Below are positions 1-7,257 of a DNA stretch of 8,374 nucleotides, piece after piece; position 1 is the first letter of the stretch, and the number at the start of each line of letters is the position of its first letter. The translations under genes were made by a program, and so were the position numbers. This stretch comes from Alphaproteobacteria bacterium (GTDB lineage: Bacteria > Pseudomonadota > Alphaproteobacteria > GCA-2731375): NCBI GenBank assembly GCA_030746295.1, contig JASLMY010000219.1:1-8374 (forward strand). Reading direction: 5' to 3'. The notes below the pieces were generated by a model that worked only from the letters and a program-made list of their open reading frames with translations, had not been told where the DNA came from and ran no database searches.

Positions 1-1269
1 CACCACCATGTGGACGTTGGTGCCGCTGAAGCCGAGCGCGTTGACGGCTCCGACGCGCGCCCGGCGGTCCTGCGCCGGCCAGTCGCAAAGCACCGTGCTG
101 ACATAGAAGGGCGAGGCGGCGAAGTCGACGTGCCGGTTGGGCTGGCGGAAGTTCACGCTGGGCAGAAGCTTGCCCTGCCGCAGGCAGAGCACCAGCTTGA
201 TCAGCGAGCTGATGCCCGCGGCATGCAGGCAATGCCCGATATTGCCCTTGACCGAGCCCAAGGCGCAGAAGCCGGTGCGATCGGTGTGGTCGCGGAAGAC
301 GCGGCTCAAGGCCTCTGCCTCGACGCAATCGCCGAGCCGGGTGCCCGTGCCGTGGGCTTCCACGTAGCCGATGGCGGCCGGATCGACGCCGGCGCGCTGG
401 TAGGCTCGCGCCGCCAGCGCCGACTGCGCCGCACTGTTGGGCGCGGTAATGCCGTTGCTGGTGCCGTCCTGGTTCAGCGCCGAGCCGAGGATGACGCCGT
501 GGATGGGGTCGCCGTCGCGGCGTGCGTCGGACAGGCGCTTGAGCACCACCGCCCCGACCGCCTCGCCGATCACGAAGCCGTCGCCTGCATCGTCGAAGGG
601 CTTGCACCGGCCGTCGGACGCCAGCATGGTGGGCTGGCTGCAGAGGATGTGGTACTTGGGCGTGGTCGCCACCGAGACCCCGCCGGCGATCACGAGGTCC
701 ATGTCACCGTCGAGTAGGCCCTTGCACCCCAAGTGGACTGCCGCCAGAGACGACGAACAGGCAGCGTCCACGGCCAGCGCGCCGCCCTTCAGGTTGAGGA
801 AATAAGCGATCCGGGCGGCCAGCATGGAAGCGTCACTGCCGATAAAGGCAGCGCCGCCCGGGGATACGCCGGCCGCATTCAGGCGCTCGGCGTAGTCGCC
901 ACCGTCGGTGCCGACGTAGACGCCCCAGGCGTTCTCGTCCGACTGGTGGGCGGCGTAGCCCGCGTCCTCTAAGGCTCGCCAGCATTCCTCGAGGAAGAGC
1001 CGCTGCGCCGGGTCCATCGCCGCGGCCTCGTCGTCGGCGATGTCGAAGAAGGCGGCGTCGAAGCGGTCGACATCGTCGAGGAAGCCGCCGACGGTGCTGT
1101 AGGACTTGCCGGGGCGGCCGGGCTCGGAATCGAATATGGCCTCGGCATCCCACCGCATCGCGGGCACGTCGGAGACGGCGCTGCCGCCGGTCGCCAGCAA
1201 TTCCCAGAAGGCATCGACGTCCGGGGCCCCGGGGAAGCGGCCGGATAGGCCGACGATGGCGACCGCCTC
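1..1269 (-). other. Ketosynthase domain, catalytic triad complete, C-terminal end cut by the window
   Basis: Residues 1303-1725. It begins with [12 protein letters not shown] and carries the active-site VDAACSSSL (Cys1473), EAHGTGT (His1608) and KGNIGH (His1648). It reaches the near-terminal GFSGTNVH motif just before the edge. It is therefore an elongating KS that condenses the starter from the ACP with an extender, not a decarboxylating KSQ (which would have Gln for Cys). The stretch after the active site ([11 protein letters not shown] ... GRCKPFDD) resembles KS of trans-AT and hybrid systems, but this is a weak impression; the next domain lies outside the window. Confidence 0.92.
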
Positions 1270-4200
1270 CGTCGAAGGCGCGAGAGTGTCGGCGACCGGG
1301 GCAGGGGCGGGCTCGGTGTTCGAGACCCGCGAGGCCGACGCCTCGAATTCGGTTTCCCCCATGTGGCGGCGCAGTGCTTCTGTGAAATCCCGGCAGAGAT
1401 AGGCAGCGAGATCGTCACCACGGACGTAGTCGAACACGGTCGTCGGCGGCATGACGATGTCGAGCGCGTCGTTCAACCGCACGATCAGATCGATGCCGGC
1501 TATGGAATCCATGCCAAGATCGGAGAAGACGACGGCGCCATCGAGATCGTCCACAGCCACGCCCAATTGGTCGCCGAGCGTTTCCAGCACCAATCGCCGC
1601 GCATAACCCGGGAGCGTCCCCGCCGATACGGGTGCATGGGCCGCCGCCGGCTCCGGTGCCTGTCTCGAGCCGCGTGCCGGTGCTATGGCGGCGAGCAGAT
1701 CATCGAGGCTCGCGAACTCGGTGGCGACGCGCCGGATGAGGTTGGATGCCGCGGTTGCGGTCGGCACTCGATCCGGGGCCCCGGAGGCAACGTCCGGGCC
1801 GGCCGCGGGCGCGGTCTCCGGCGGCGTGAACGCTAACCCGACCAGGTCGTCGGCGGCGAAGACGAAGACGACACGGTCGTCCTCTTCGAGGCACTGGGAA
1901 GGACCAATCGCGAGCAGGAACTTCTCCGCCGGCCGGTTGCGGGCGCCGGCGACGAAGGGCACTCGCACGGTGCCGAGGCCGCGGCGGGCCGCTTCCGCAC
2001 CCAAGGCCGCGAGCATCCGGTGCTCGACCCCGCGGCCCAAGACCCGGCAGCTCATTAGGAAGGCATCGACATCCAGACTGCCTGCCCGCACTGCGTAAGT
2101 CGCGAGGCCGCAGAGACCGTAGTCGCCGAAGCGATCGGCGGCTCGAAGCGTGAAGCAGCCCGTATCCTCCGCCGCCGCCAATGCCTCGAACGTGGCCTCG
2201 CTCAGAGCCCGCTTGTGCACGTTGAACTGGTTGGTCCGCTGGGTGAGTTGGGCAAGGCGTGCGAGATCGGCCGGTTTCGGCGAGTCCAGGTGGATCTCCA
2301 GCCGCAGATTGTCGATGAAATCCTTCAAGGTCGGGAAATCGCTGCGGGCCCGCTGACGCGCCAGATCCTGCTTGTAGTGCTCGGTGCGCTTGGCGTCCTC
2401 GGCGGTGAAGCGAAGTTGGTCGAAGGCCCAGACGCGATCGAGAAGGCCGGGAATTGCCTCCCGATCGGTCGGTAGATTCAAGGTCAAGACCTGCGGCAAG
2501 GCCGCTTGCACTTCGGCACATTCGACAGGGTTGTCGTCGACGAAGATGACGCCGTCGAGACCGACGTTGAGCTTGTCCGCGAGGGCGCGCAGGTTGTCGG
2601 ACTTGGGCTCCCAGTTGATCTTGCTGAGCGTGACGTCGTTCCAGCCGAGCACCATCTCCGGTCGGTTCTCGAAGACCGCGCGCACATCGGCCTCGTCGTT
2701 CTTGCTGACGAGGCAGAGCAGCATGCCCTGTTCCTTCTGGCGGCGCATGAAGCGCTGCAGCACCTGATAGGCAGGTGCTATGTCGATCCCGTCGACCCCC
2801 TGCTCGCCGACCGCGCCCGACCAAAGGGTGTTGTCGCAGTCGAGCGCGATGACCTTGTAGGGCGGTCGACGCGAGAGGTGCAGTCGGCGCGCGAGGACCG
2901 TCGCCAGCGCCGCAAAGAAGCGCGGCGTATAGGGGATGTGCCCCATGGCGTCGCGCTGCGGATCGTGCGGGTCGCCCCACGCGTAGGCGCCCGCGTAATC
3001 GGCGAGCCGCAGCAGGGAAACGTTGGCGAGCCCGTCCAACCCTTCGGCCAGCAGTCCCTCCAGCCGCGCCATCTCAGCGGCGGGAACCGAGGCGGCGAAA
3101 TTGGGCGAAGGCGGGCAGAGTGCCACGATCAGCGGGGCGCTCGGGCCCGGGGCCGCGTGGCGGCAGGCGTCCACCAGCTCGGCGACGGTCGCTCCGAGGT
3201 CGGCCTCCGGGGACCGCGGAGCCGCGCGCGCCGCCCCCTGCGGACGGCGGCCATAGAGGTTGTAGAGACCGGCATTCGCCAGCGCCCGCTCCTCGACGAC
3301 GGCAACGTCGAAGCCGTGCGCCGACAACCGCCGTCTCACCTCTTCCAGGACGCTGCCTTCCTTGTCGTGGACCTCGACCACGATCTGGCGGATCTTCGGC
3401 CAATCCGCCTCGGCGATGCCGTCGAGGATTTCGAGCTCGCACTTTTCCGCGTCGACCTTGAGGAGGTCGATCCGATCGAGGCCGTGGTCGCGGATCAGAC
3501 CGGAGAGCGAGCACCGGCGGCAGCGAAAGGCCTCGCGCTGGAGCCGGTGTTCCAACACGGCTTGCAGATACGGCTCGGCGTCGTCGGCCTCTTGAAGGCG
3601 GCCGGTCTCCGCCAATTCGTTGGCGACGATGGTCCGCAAGGTCGCCTGTTCCTCGTCGTCCACGGCGTGGAAGCCCGAGAACACCGACGAATTGGGGTAG
3701 AAAGTGAACTCGGCTTCGCCCTCGCCCTCGCCGACGCCCACCTGGATCGCCGCGGCACCGGGCGCATAGAGGCCCAGGTTCTTCTCCAGCACCGCATGGG
3801 TGATCGGCGACGGCTCGCAGGCAAGGATGCGCGCGCCTGGGCTTCGCTCGGCGACGAACAGCGAGAATAGGCCGACGTTGGCACCTATATCGACGACCAC
3901 GGCGTCCTCGGGCAGCTCGATGCCGTGTTTCAGGTAGGTCTGCTCGACGAAGATCTCTTCGTAGAGGTAATCGGTCTCGTAGGCCTTGAGGTGGGCGATC
4001 TCCAGGCCATTGGGCAGGCTGTGGCGCTCGGTGCCGGCAAGCGCGGCGTCGACCTCGTCGGCCGCCGGGCGGGCCAGCCCGCTGGTGGGGCGGGGGCGGA
4101 GATCCTCAAGGCGTAGCAGTACGAACCGCGCCCCCGATCGCTGCTCGCTGAGGAGGCTGTCGGGTGCCAGTAGCTGCTGGAAGACCTGGTTGTAAGGCGC

Positions 4201-5175
4201 AAAGGCGATGTCCGCGTCGCTGCCGAGCGCCTCGGCCCAGAACCGCAACGGCGTCTCCAGCGGCTCCGCCGTGAAGGTCGCGGCCACCGCCCAAACCTCC
4301 TTGCCGTTTGCGGCCACCGCCTCGCGCCCGCCCGGTGCTGGAAAGGCCTTGACGCAAAGATCCTTCATTTCGACGACGACATGTCCATCGGCATCGACGA
4401 GCGCCGCGTCGTAGCGAAAGTCGAGACCGTCGGCGCCGCTGCCGACGGACTTCAAGAGGAGATCGCAATCGCTGGGCAGGGGGCCGTGGCAGACGAGTTG
4501 CCCCACCGAAAACGGCACATAGAGCCGTTCCCGATCCCGACGCAGGTGAACGTGAAGAAGGGCGCCCTGTATGGCCGCATCCAGAGGTCCCGGCGCTAGG
4601 AGCAGATTGCCCGCGGATTCGGTGACGGCAATACGGCCGGAGGCACCTTCGGCGCCCAGGCTTATGCTTTCGAGGGCCTCGAAGGTGCCCGAGTAGCGGA
4701 GGCCAAGGGCACCGAACGTCCGGTAGATCTCCCGCCGGTCAAGGCGATGCGGATCGTTTTCGATGCCGGACGGATCGACGGGTAGGGGGGGTGTCGGCGG
4801 CTCGCCCTCGGGCCCCGCGGTCACGGTCCCCATGGCGTGGAGCACGCTCTCTGCGGTCTCGGCACCTTGGATGCGATAGCGGGCCTGGGGCCCGCGCGTT
4901 TCCAGATCGACGACGAGATCGCCGTTGCCGTCTCCGGCCCAGAACGGCGTCAGCCATCGGGCGTCGGCGAAGCGCAGCGGGAAGGGCACGGCCGCTTCGC
5001 CGCGCGACTCCGCCAGCGCCTCGACGACCAGGCCCAAAAACCCAACGGCCGGAAACAACCCCTCCCCAAACACCATGTGGTTGGCGAAAAAGGGGCTCTC
5101 CAATCCGGGCCGGATCCGCATCAAGGGGCCCTGCCGACGGATCGAGCCGCGTGGCTCGACGACCGGCTTCGCCAT
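1..5175 (-). CDS. Modular polyketide synthase, glyceryl-type starter module (DH-FkbH[FkbM]-ACP-KS), 3' part missing
   Basis: This is the N-terminal 1725 residues of a multidomain PKS; no stop occurs before the left edge, so more modules probably follow. Domains in order: dehydratase (about 20-280), FkbH glyceryl-loading HAD domain in two pieces (292-362 and 650-1110) around an FkbM methyltransferase (385-645), acyl carrier protein (about 1187-1260) and ketosynthase (1303 on). All key residues checked are present (DH His33/Asp199, HAD Asp779-Cys780-Asp781, ACP Ser1224, KS Cys1473/His1608/His1648). By family knowledge FkbH domains take a glyceryl unit from 1,3-bisphosphoglycerate to an ACP, so this should be the first protein of an assembly line in the cytoplasm. 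The ATG at 5175 is chosen because an in-frame TGA lies at 5194-5196 and no other start lies between; its Shine-Dalgarno match is poor. ATG at 5121 (Met19), preceded by AGGG, is a possible alternative. No N-terminal docking helix is seen. The product is unknown. Confidence 0.95.
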   Translation of the reverse strand, partial: MAKPVVEPRGSIRRQGPLMRIRPGLESPFFANHMVFGEGLFPAVGFLGLVVEALAESRGEAAVPFPLRFADARWLTPFWAGDGNGDLVVDLETRGPQARYRIQGAETAESVLHAMGTVTAGPEGEPPTPPLPVDPSGIENDPHRLDRREIYRTFGALGLRYSGTFEALESISLGAEGASGRIAVTESAGNLLLAPGPLDAAIQGALLHVHLRRDRERLYVPFSVGQLVCHGPLPSDCDLLLKSVGSGADGLDFRYDAALVDADGHVVVEMKDLCVKAFPAPGGREAVAANGKEVWAVAATFTAEPLETPLRFWAEALGSDADIAFAPYNQVFQQLLAPDSLLSEQRSGARFVLLRLEDLRPRPTSGLARPAADEVDAALAGTERHSLPNGLEIAHLKAYETDYLYEEIFVEQTYLKHGIELPEDAVVVDIGANVGLFSLFVAERSPGARILACEPSPITHAVLEKNLGLYAPGAAAIQVGVGEGEGEAEFTFYPNSSVFSGFHAVDDEEQATLRTIVANELAETGRLQEADDAEPYLQAVLEHRLQREAFRCRRCSLSGLIRDHGLDRIDLLKVDAEKCELEILDGIAEADWPKIRQIVVEVHDKEGSVLEEVRRRLSAHGFDVAVVEERALANAGLYNLYGRRPQGAARAAPRSPEADLGATVAELVDACRHAAPGPSAPLIVALCPPSPNFAASVPAAEMARLEGLLAEGLDGLANVSLLRLADYAGAYAWGDPHDPQRDAMGHIPYTPRFFAALATVLARRLHLSRRPPYKVIALDCDNTLWSGAVGEQGVDGIDIAPAYQVLQRFMRRQKEQGMLLCLVSKNDEADVRAVFENRPEMVLGWNDVTLSKINWEPKSDNLRALADKLNVGLDGVIFVDDNPVECAEVQAALPQVLTLNLPTDREAIPGLLDRVWAFDQLRFTAEDAKRTEHYKQDLARQRARSDFPTLKDFIDNLRLEIHLDSPKPADLARLAQLTQRTNQFNVHKRALSEATFEALAAAEDTGCFTLRAADRFGDYGLCGLATYAVRAGSLDVDAFLMSCRVLGRGVEHRMLAALGAEAARRGLGTVRVPFVAGARNRPAEKFLLAIGPSQCLEEDDRVVFVFAADDLVGLAFTPPETAPAAGPDVASGAPDRVPTATAASNLIRRVATEFASLDDLLAAIAPARGSRQAPEPAAAHAPVSAGTLPGYARRLVLETLGDQLGVAVDDLDGAVVFSDLGMDSIAGIDLIVRLNDALDIVMPPTTVFDYVRGDDLAAYLCRDFTEALRRHMGETEFEASASRVSNTEPAPAPVADTLAPSTEAVAIVGLSGRFPGAPDVDAFWELLATGGSAVSDVPAMRWDAEAIFDSEPGRPGKSYSTVGGFLDDVDRFDAAFFDIADDEAAAMDPAQRLFLEECWRALEDAGYAAHQSDENAWGVYVGTDGGDYAERLNAAGVSPGGAAFIGSDASMLAARIAYFLNLKGGALAVDAACSSSLAAVHLGCKGLLDGDMDLVIAGGVSVATTPKYHILCSQPTMLASDGRCKPFDDAGDGFVIGEAVGAVVLKRLSDARRDGDPIHGVILGSALNQDGTSNGITAPNSAAQSALAARAYQRAGVDPAAIGYVEAHGTGTRLGDCVEAEALSRVFRDHTDRTGFCALGSVKGNIGHCLHAAGISSLIKLVLCLRQGKLLPSVNFRQPNRHVDFAASPFYVSTVLCDWPAQDRRARVGAVNALGFSGTNVHMVV
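1396..1617 (-). other. Acyl carrier protein domain of the starter module
   Basis: Residues about 1187-1260, a four-helix carrier with the signature [11 protein letters not shown]; Ser1224 is the phosphopantetheine attachment site. It lies directly after the FkbH domain, separated by an Ala/Pro-rich linker (about 1115-1185), and directly before the KS, as expected for the carrier that receives the starter unit. Confidence 0.9.
1846..3228 (-). other. FkbH domain, main part: HAD-fold glyceryl transferase/phosphatase plus C-terminal acyltransferase-like region
   Basis: Residues about 650-1110. A helix and the strand ALCPPSP resume the FkbH fold. The HAD core has motif I as LDCDNTLW (Asp779, Cys780, Asp781), a [10 protein letters not shown] segment with the conserved lysine, and the acidic motif FVDDNP (Asp880, Asp881). 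A C-terminal region follows with TQRTNQFN and RFGDYGL, as in other FkbH proteins. Family role: dephosphorylate 1,3-bisphosphoglycerate and hand the glyceryl group, through a cysteine thioester, to the ACP phosphopantetheine. The Cys between the two Asp is the form I associate with glyceryl-loading members rather than plain phosphatases. Confidence 0.88.
3241..4023 (-). other. FkbM-family SAM-dependent methyltransferase domain, inserted in FkbH
   Basis: Residues about 385-645. Motif I is VVDIGANVG (glycine-rich SAM loop, 427-435), followed by the acidic motif in ACEPSP. The FkbM hallmark [14 protein letters not shown] is present, and the domain ends with a beta-strand pair at YNLYGRR. Members are mostly O-methyltransferases; the likely target is a hydroxyl of the ACP-bound glyceryl unit (inference). 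There are no stops or frame changes at either border, so it is a true in-frame insertion rather than a separate gene. Confidence 0.87.
4090..4302 (-). other. FkbH domain, N-terminal segment (split by an insertion)
   Basis: Residues about 292-362. The segment carries the pattern [12 protein letters not shown] followed by a hydrophobic strand ending in RLEDL, which I recognise as the stretch that precedes the HAD core in FkbH/HAD-IIIC proteins of PKS and NRPS systems. In an ordinary FkbH protein this strand leads directly into the helix and CPPSP strand. Here those resume only at about residue 650, after the methyltransferase. Confidence 0.75.
4336..5118 (-). other. PKS dehydratase domain (double hotdog) at the extreme N-terminus
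   Basis: Residues about 20-280 of the PKS. The first hotdog lobe shows the exact HxxxGxxxxP signature (His33, Gly37, Pro42). The second lobe shows the DxxxQ signature in the segment GPLDAAIQ (Asp199, Gln203). Both catalytic residues are thus present and the length is normal, so it looks active. Such domains remove water from a beta-hydroxyacyl-ACP. Its place before a loading domain, with no KS, AT or KR in front, is unusual. It may act on the glyceryl starter or serve another protein's module. Confidence 0.88.
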
Positions 5176-5334
5176 CCAGGTTGCCGCGGCGCATCACCTG
5201 CGGACGCACGGGCCTTCCTAACGGTCTCAATAGGCAGCTTTCGATACAAGACAGGCGTCCCCCGAAACGATGCGAAGCCGTTCCCCGGCTTTCGTATTCT
5301 TTCCGGCCCCCGACGAACGGGACCATAGCCCGGC

Positions 5335-5360
5335 CCTCTAATGTTATCACGCACTAGAGG
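5335..5360. repeat. Inverted repeat CCTCTA-N14-TAGAGG, possible operator
   Basis: A perfect 6+6 bp inverted repeat (5335-5340 and 5355-5360) with half-sites 20 bases apart, two DNA turns. That spacing suits a dimeric regulator contacting one face of the helix. It overlaps the probable PKS-side promoter region. The arms are short, so chance cannot be excluded. Confidence 0.35.
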
Positions 5361-5403
5361 TATGGAATTCTCAACTTACAAGTGCACCCCGATCCGATAA
5401 CAT
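5341..5403. repeat. Inverted pair ATGTTATC ... GATAACAT
   Basis: Two perfect 8-bp copies in opposite orientation (5341-5348 and 5396-5403), 47 bases apart. Each is AT-rich and could supply a -10 hexamer (TAACAT), one per strand, pointing outward toward the PKS and the dipeptidase respectively. They could equally be binding half-sites. Confidence 0.35.
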
Positions 5404-5404
5404 A

Positions 5405-5440
5405 GGTACCCGATGGGGAAAAGGTACCCGATGGGGAAAA
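5405..5440. repeat. Perfect tandem repeat, 2 x 18 bp (GGTACCCGATGGGGAAAA)
   Basis: Two identical, directly adjacent copies: 5405-5422 and 5423-5440. Each contains the palindrome GGTACC and ends in GGGGAAAA. Just downstream lies an imperfect 14-bp palindrome (5444-5457). On the minus strand the unit reads TTTTCCCCATCGGGTACC; tandem TTTTCCCCA-type repeats next to a TG...CA end remind me of IS21-family ends, and a TGTCA occurs at 5463-5467. No transposase is present. Alternatively it is a tandem operator about 75-110 bases upstream of the dipeptidase start. Confidence 0.85.
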
Positions 5441-5496
5441 TTCAGCCAGTACCGGCTTTCGCTGTCAATCGCGACCCGCGCGTCGGCCTTGCGAAC

Positions 5497-5504
5497 AGGG
5501 GGAG
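5497..5504 (+). promoter_or_regulatory. Ribosome binding site supporting a GTG start
   Basis: AGGGGGAG lies 9 bases before the GTG at 5514, a strong purine-rich Shine-Dalgarno. It decides this GTG as the start, which also yields a complete signal peptide. Confidence 0.65.
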
Positions 5505-5513
5505 CCAAGGACC

Positions 5514-7232
5514 GTGACTAAGATCAGTCGCCCAGTCGCCGCCGCCTTTCTTGTCCTCTCGCTCTGCTTGGCCGCCACGAGCCGACCCGCGGTCGCCGAT
5601 GCTCTGATCTCGGTGGAGCGGCTGCGCCAGCAGGCCGAGACCGCAACGCCAGAGGCAGTGGCATTTCTGTCGAAGAGCCTTCGGTACAAGTCGGTGGAGG
5701 ACTTCGGCTACGAGTTGAAGCCCGACACCAAGGCGCTGCTCGAGTTCATCTTCGCGGAAGCCACGAAGCTCGGGTTCGATACGCGCCTGGCCGCCGGTGG
5801 CCTTGCCGGCGTGCTGGAATACGGTTCCGGCAAGGAAACCGTCGGCGTCCTGATCCACGTCGACGTGGTGCCAGCTTCGCAAAGCGGGAAATGGACGCAC
5901 CCGCCCTTCGCCGGCGTGGTGGCGGACGGCTACGTCTGGGGCCGCGGTGCCCAGGACGACAAGGGCGCCCTGGCGGCGACGCTCTGGGGGACGAAACTGC
6001 TCATCGACAACGGTCTGCCCTTCAAGCGCAAGCTCCGGATCATCCTGGGCACCAAGGAGGAAAAGAGCTTCGAGGGCCTGACCCGATACTTCCAGGAAGA
6101 GAAGCAGCCCGACTTCGGCCTGGTGCCGGACGGCGTCTACTTCATCGAGGGCGAGAAGGGCATTGCCGACATGACGATCTCCTTCCCCGGCCTGAAGCCG
6201 ACAAGGCGCAAGCGCGATACGGTCATCCACTGGAGGGGCGGCACGGTCGTCAACAGCGTGCCTGACTTCTCCTACATGATCTTCGCGTCGACGGACGTGG
6301 CTGCCGCGCGCGACGAGCTGACACGGGCGGTCGAAGAGGCGACGGCGGCCCTGAAGGCCGGCAAGTCCGACCGCTTCTACGGCGTCACGGCGCCCTATCA
6401 GGCGGATCTCTCGGTAATGGATTACGCCGCCTTCATCGAGAAGTATGGGCCGAAGGACGCCCCCAAAGACGGCGACCTCGTGCTGGTTTCACGCGGCAAG
6501 GCGATCCACGGCAGTGCGCCCTGGGCCGGCCGCAACGCCATCATCGAGGTCGCCCTCGCGGCGAGCCTGCTGGAGAACCTGTCCGACAGCGCTTATGTCC
6601 GGGCCATCGACTTCGTGACCAAGCGCATCGGCTTGAATCCGTACGGCCAGGGAATAGTCAATGCCAGCGGAAAAGGCATCCCTTTCGACCCGCCCGAGGG
6701 GCTCCGCAAGCCGCCGCTCGGCCTCACGGCGCTTCAGTACTACGGTTCTTCGATCAACCTGGGGTTGGTGGGTGGCGACCCCAACAAGGACATCCTGGTG
6801 CTGACGGTCGACTTTCGCACTGGCCTCGGCAACAGCAATGGCCAGCTCTTGAAGCACACCCAAGCCTCGGCGCGCCTGCACGGCGGCGAGGCTGCCTACG
6901 CGCCGGGCGTCGGCTCTCACTACGACCCGGTCTATCATTCCGGCGAGCATCCGGTGATGAAGATGGCGGTGCAAAGCTACCGCGACGTCAATCCGAAGTA
7001 CCCATCCACGATTCCCTACCGCTTCTTCTCGCCCGGCACCACCTACCTGAAGCTTGTCGACAACTTCGTCAACTTCGGGCCGGTCGATATCTACCCCGAT
7101 CCGAGTGTCAACAAGTTCCACCAGGACGACGAGAGGATTTCGATCAAGAGCCTGACCACTAACATCGTGCTCTTCGCGCACGCCTTGCAGATGTTGCTCC
7201 AGGCCGAGCCCTCGCCGGCGCAGCCAAGATAG
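5514..7232 (+). CDS. Exported M20-family metallodipeptidase (PepV-like)
   Basis: A 572-residue M20 metallopeptidase, likely a dipeptidase releasing amino acids from di- or short peptides with two zinc ions. The N-terminus is a Sec signal peptide: basic start, hydrophobic core (about 9-21), and cleavage plausible after Ala28 in AVA-DA, so it acts in the periplasm or outside. Cys18 lacks a proper lipobox. The metal and catalytic residues expected for M20 are seen: HVD (His115, Asp117), bridging Asp in AQDDKG (148/149), EE in GTKEEKS (Glu182 base, Glu183 ligand), Asp206 in VPDG, and a C-terminal His536 in FHQDDE. A lid domain fills the middle. The order and motifs match the PepV group (HVDVVP, WTHPPF, GRG..DDKG, PDFG..PD, EKG). 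Cytoplasmic PepV is about 470 residues; this one is longer. The likely next gene in the operon starts 25 bases after the stop. The substrate is unknown. Confidence 0.9.
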   Translation: MTKISRPVAAAFLVLSLCLAATSRPAVADALISVERLRQQAETATPEAVAFLSKSLRYKSVEDFGYELKPDTKALLEFIFAEATKLGFDTRLAAGGLAGVLEYGSGKETVGVLIHVDVVPASQSGKWTHPPFAGVVADGYVWGRGAQDDKGALAATLWGTKLLIDNGLPFKRKLRIILGTKEEKSFEGLTRYFQEEKQPDFGLVPDGVYFIEGEKGIADMTISFPGLKPTRRKRDTVIHWRGGTVVNSVPDFSYMIFASTDVAAARDELTRAVEEATAALKAGKSDRFYGVTAPYQADLSVMDYAAFIEKYGPKDAPKDGDLVLVSRGKAIHGSAPWAGRNAIIEVALAASLLENLSDSAYVRAIDFVTKRIGLNPYGQGIVNASGKGIPFDPPEGLRKPPLGLTALQYYGSSINLGLVGGDPNKDILVLTVDFRTGLGNSNGQLLKHTQASARLHGGEAAYAPGVGSHYDPVYHSGEHPVMKMAVQSYRDVNPKYPSTIPYRFFSPGTTYLKLVDNFVNFGPVDIYPDPSVNKFHQDDERISIKSLTTNIVLFAHALQMLLQAEPSPAQPR

Positions 7233-7257
7233 CCGGCGGCCGGGGCTGAGGCGGGGC

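Larger units (their letters stand above)
5176..5513. promoter_or_regulatory. Divergent intergenic region between the PKS and the dipeptidase gene
   Basis: These 338 bases separate the two divergent starts, so both promoters should lie here. I see no coding frame of quality. The part 5330-5440 is less GC-rich than the flanking genes and contains the repeats listed separately. A weak plus-strand sigma-70-like pair is CTTACA (5375-5380) and TAACAT (5398-5403), 17 bases apart. On the minus strand TTGAGA (5374-5369) is a good -35, but the AT-rich GATAAC that could be its -10 is about 20 bases away. No terminator or riboswitch is recognised. Confidence 0.6.

Noticed and set aside
10..2098. Long open plus-strand frames over the left part (for example 10-717 and 1363-1836)
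   Set aside because: They are antisense to the PKS, whose protein in the opposite frame has all conserved motifs. The plus-strand translations are Arg/Ala-rich and match no family; they arise from high GC.
1700..2980. A 426-residue minus-strand frame in another register than the PKS
   Set aside because: The translation is Arg/Gly-rich low-complexity sequence with no domain, while the PKS frame across the same bases encodes the HAD motifs.
4739..5350. Minus-strand frame starting at 5350, as a possible upstream gene or frameshifted N-terminal part of the PKS
   Set aside because: Its translation has no PKS motif, and the DH domain is complete in the frame starting at 5175, so no frameshift is needed.
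5285..5461. The 10-mer CCGGCTTTCG occurring at 5285 and 5452
   Set aside because: It is too short, and its flanks do not match; two copies in a few hundred bases can arise by chance.
5442..6230. A 262-residue minus-strand frame opposite the dipeptidase gene
   Set aside because: It is a shadow of the M20 gene; the plus strand holds the signal peptide and metal-binding motifs.
7233..7257. Possible terminator between the dipeptidase and the next gene
   Set aside because: The 25-base gap has no stem followed by a T-run; it only holds the next gene's ribosome binding site.
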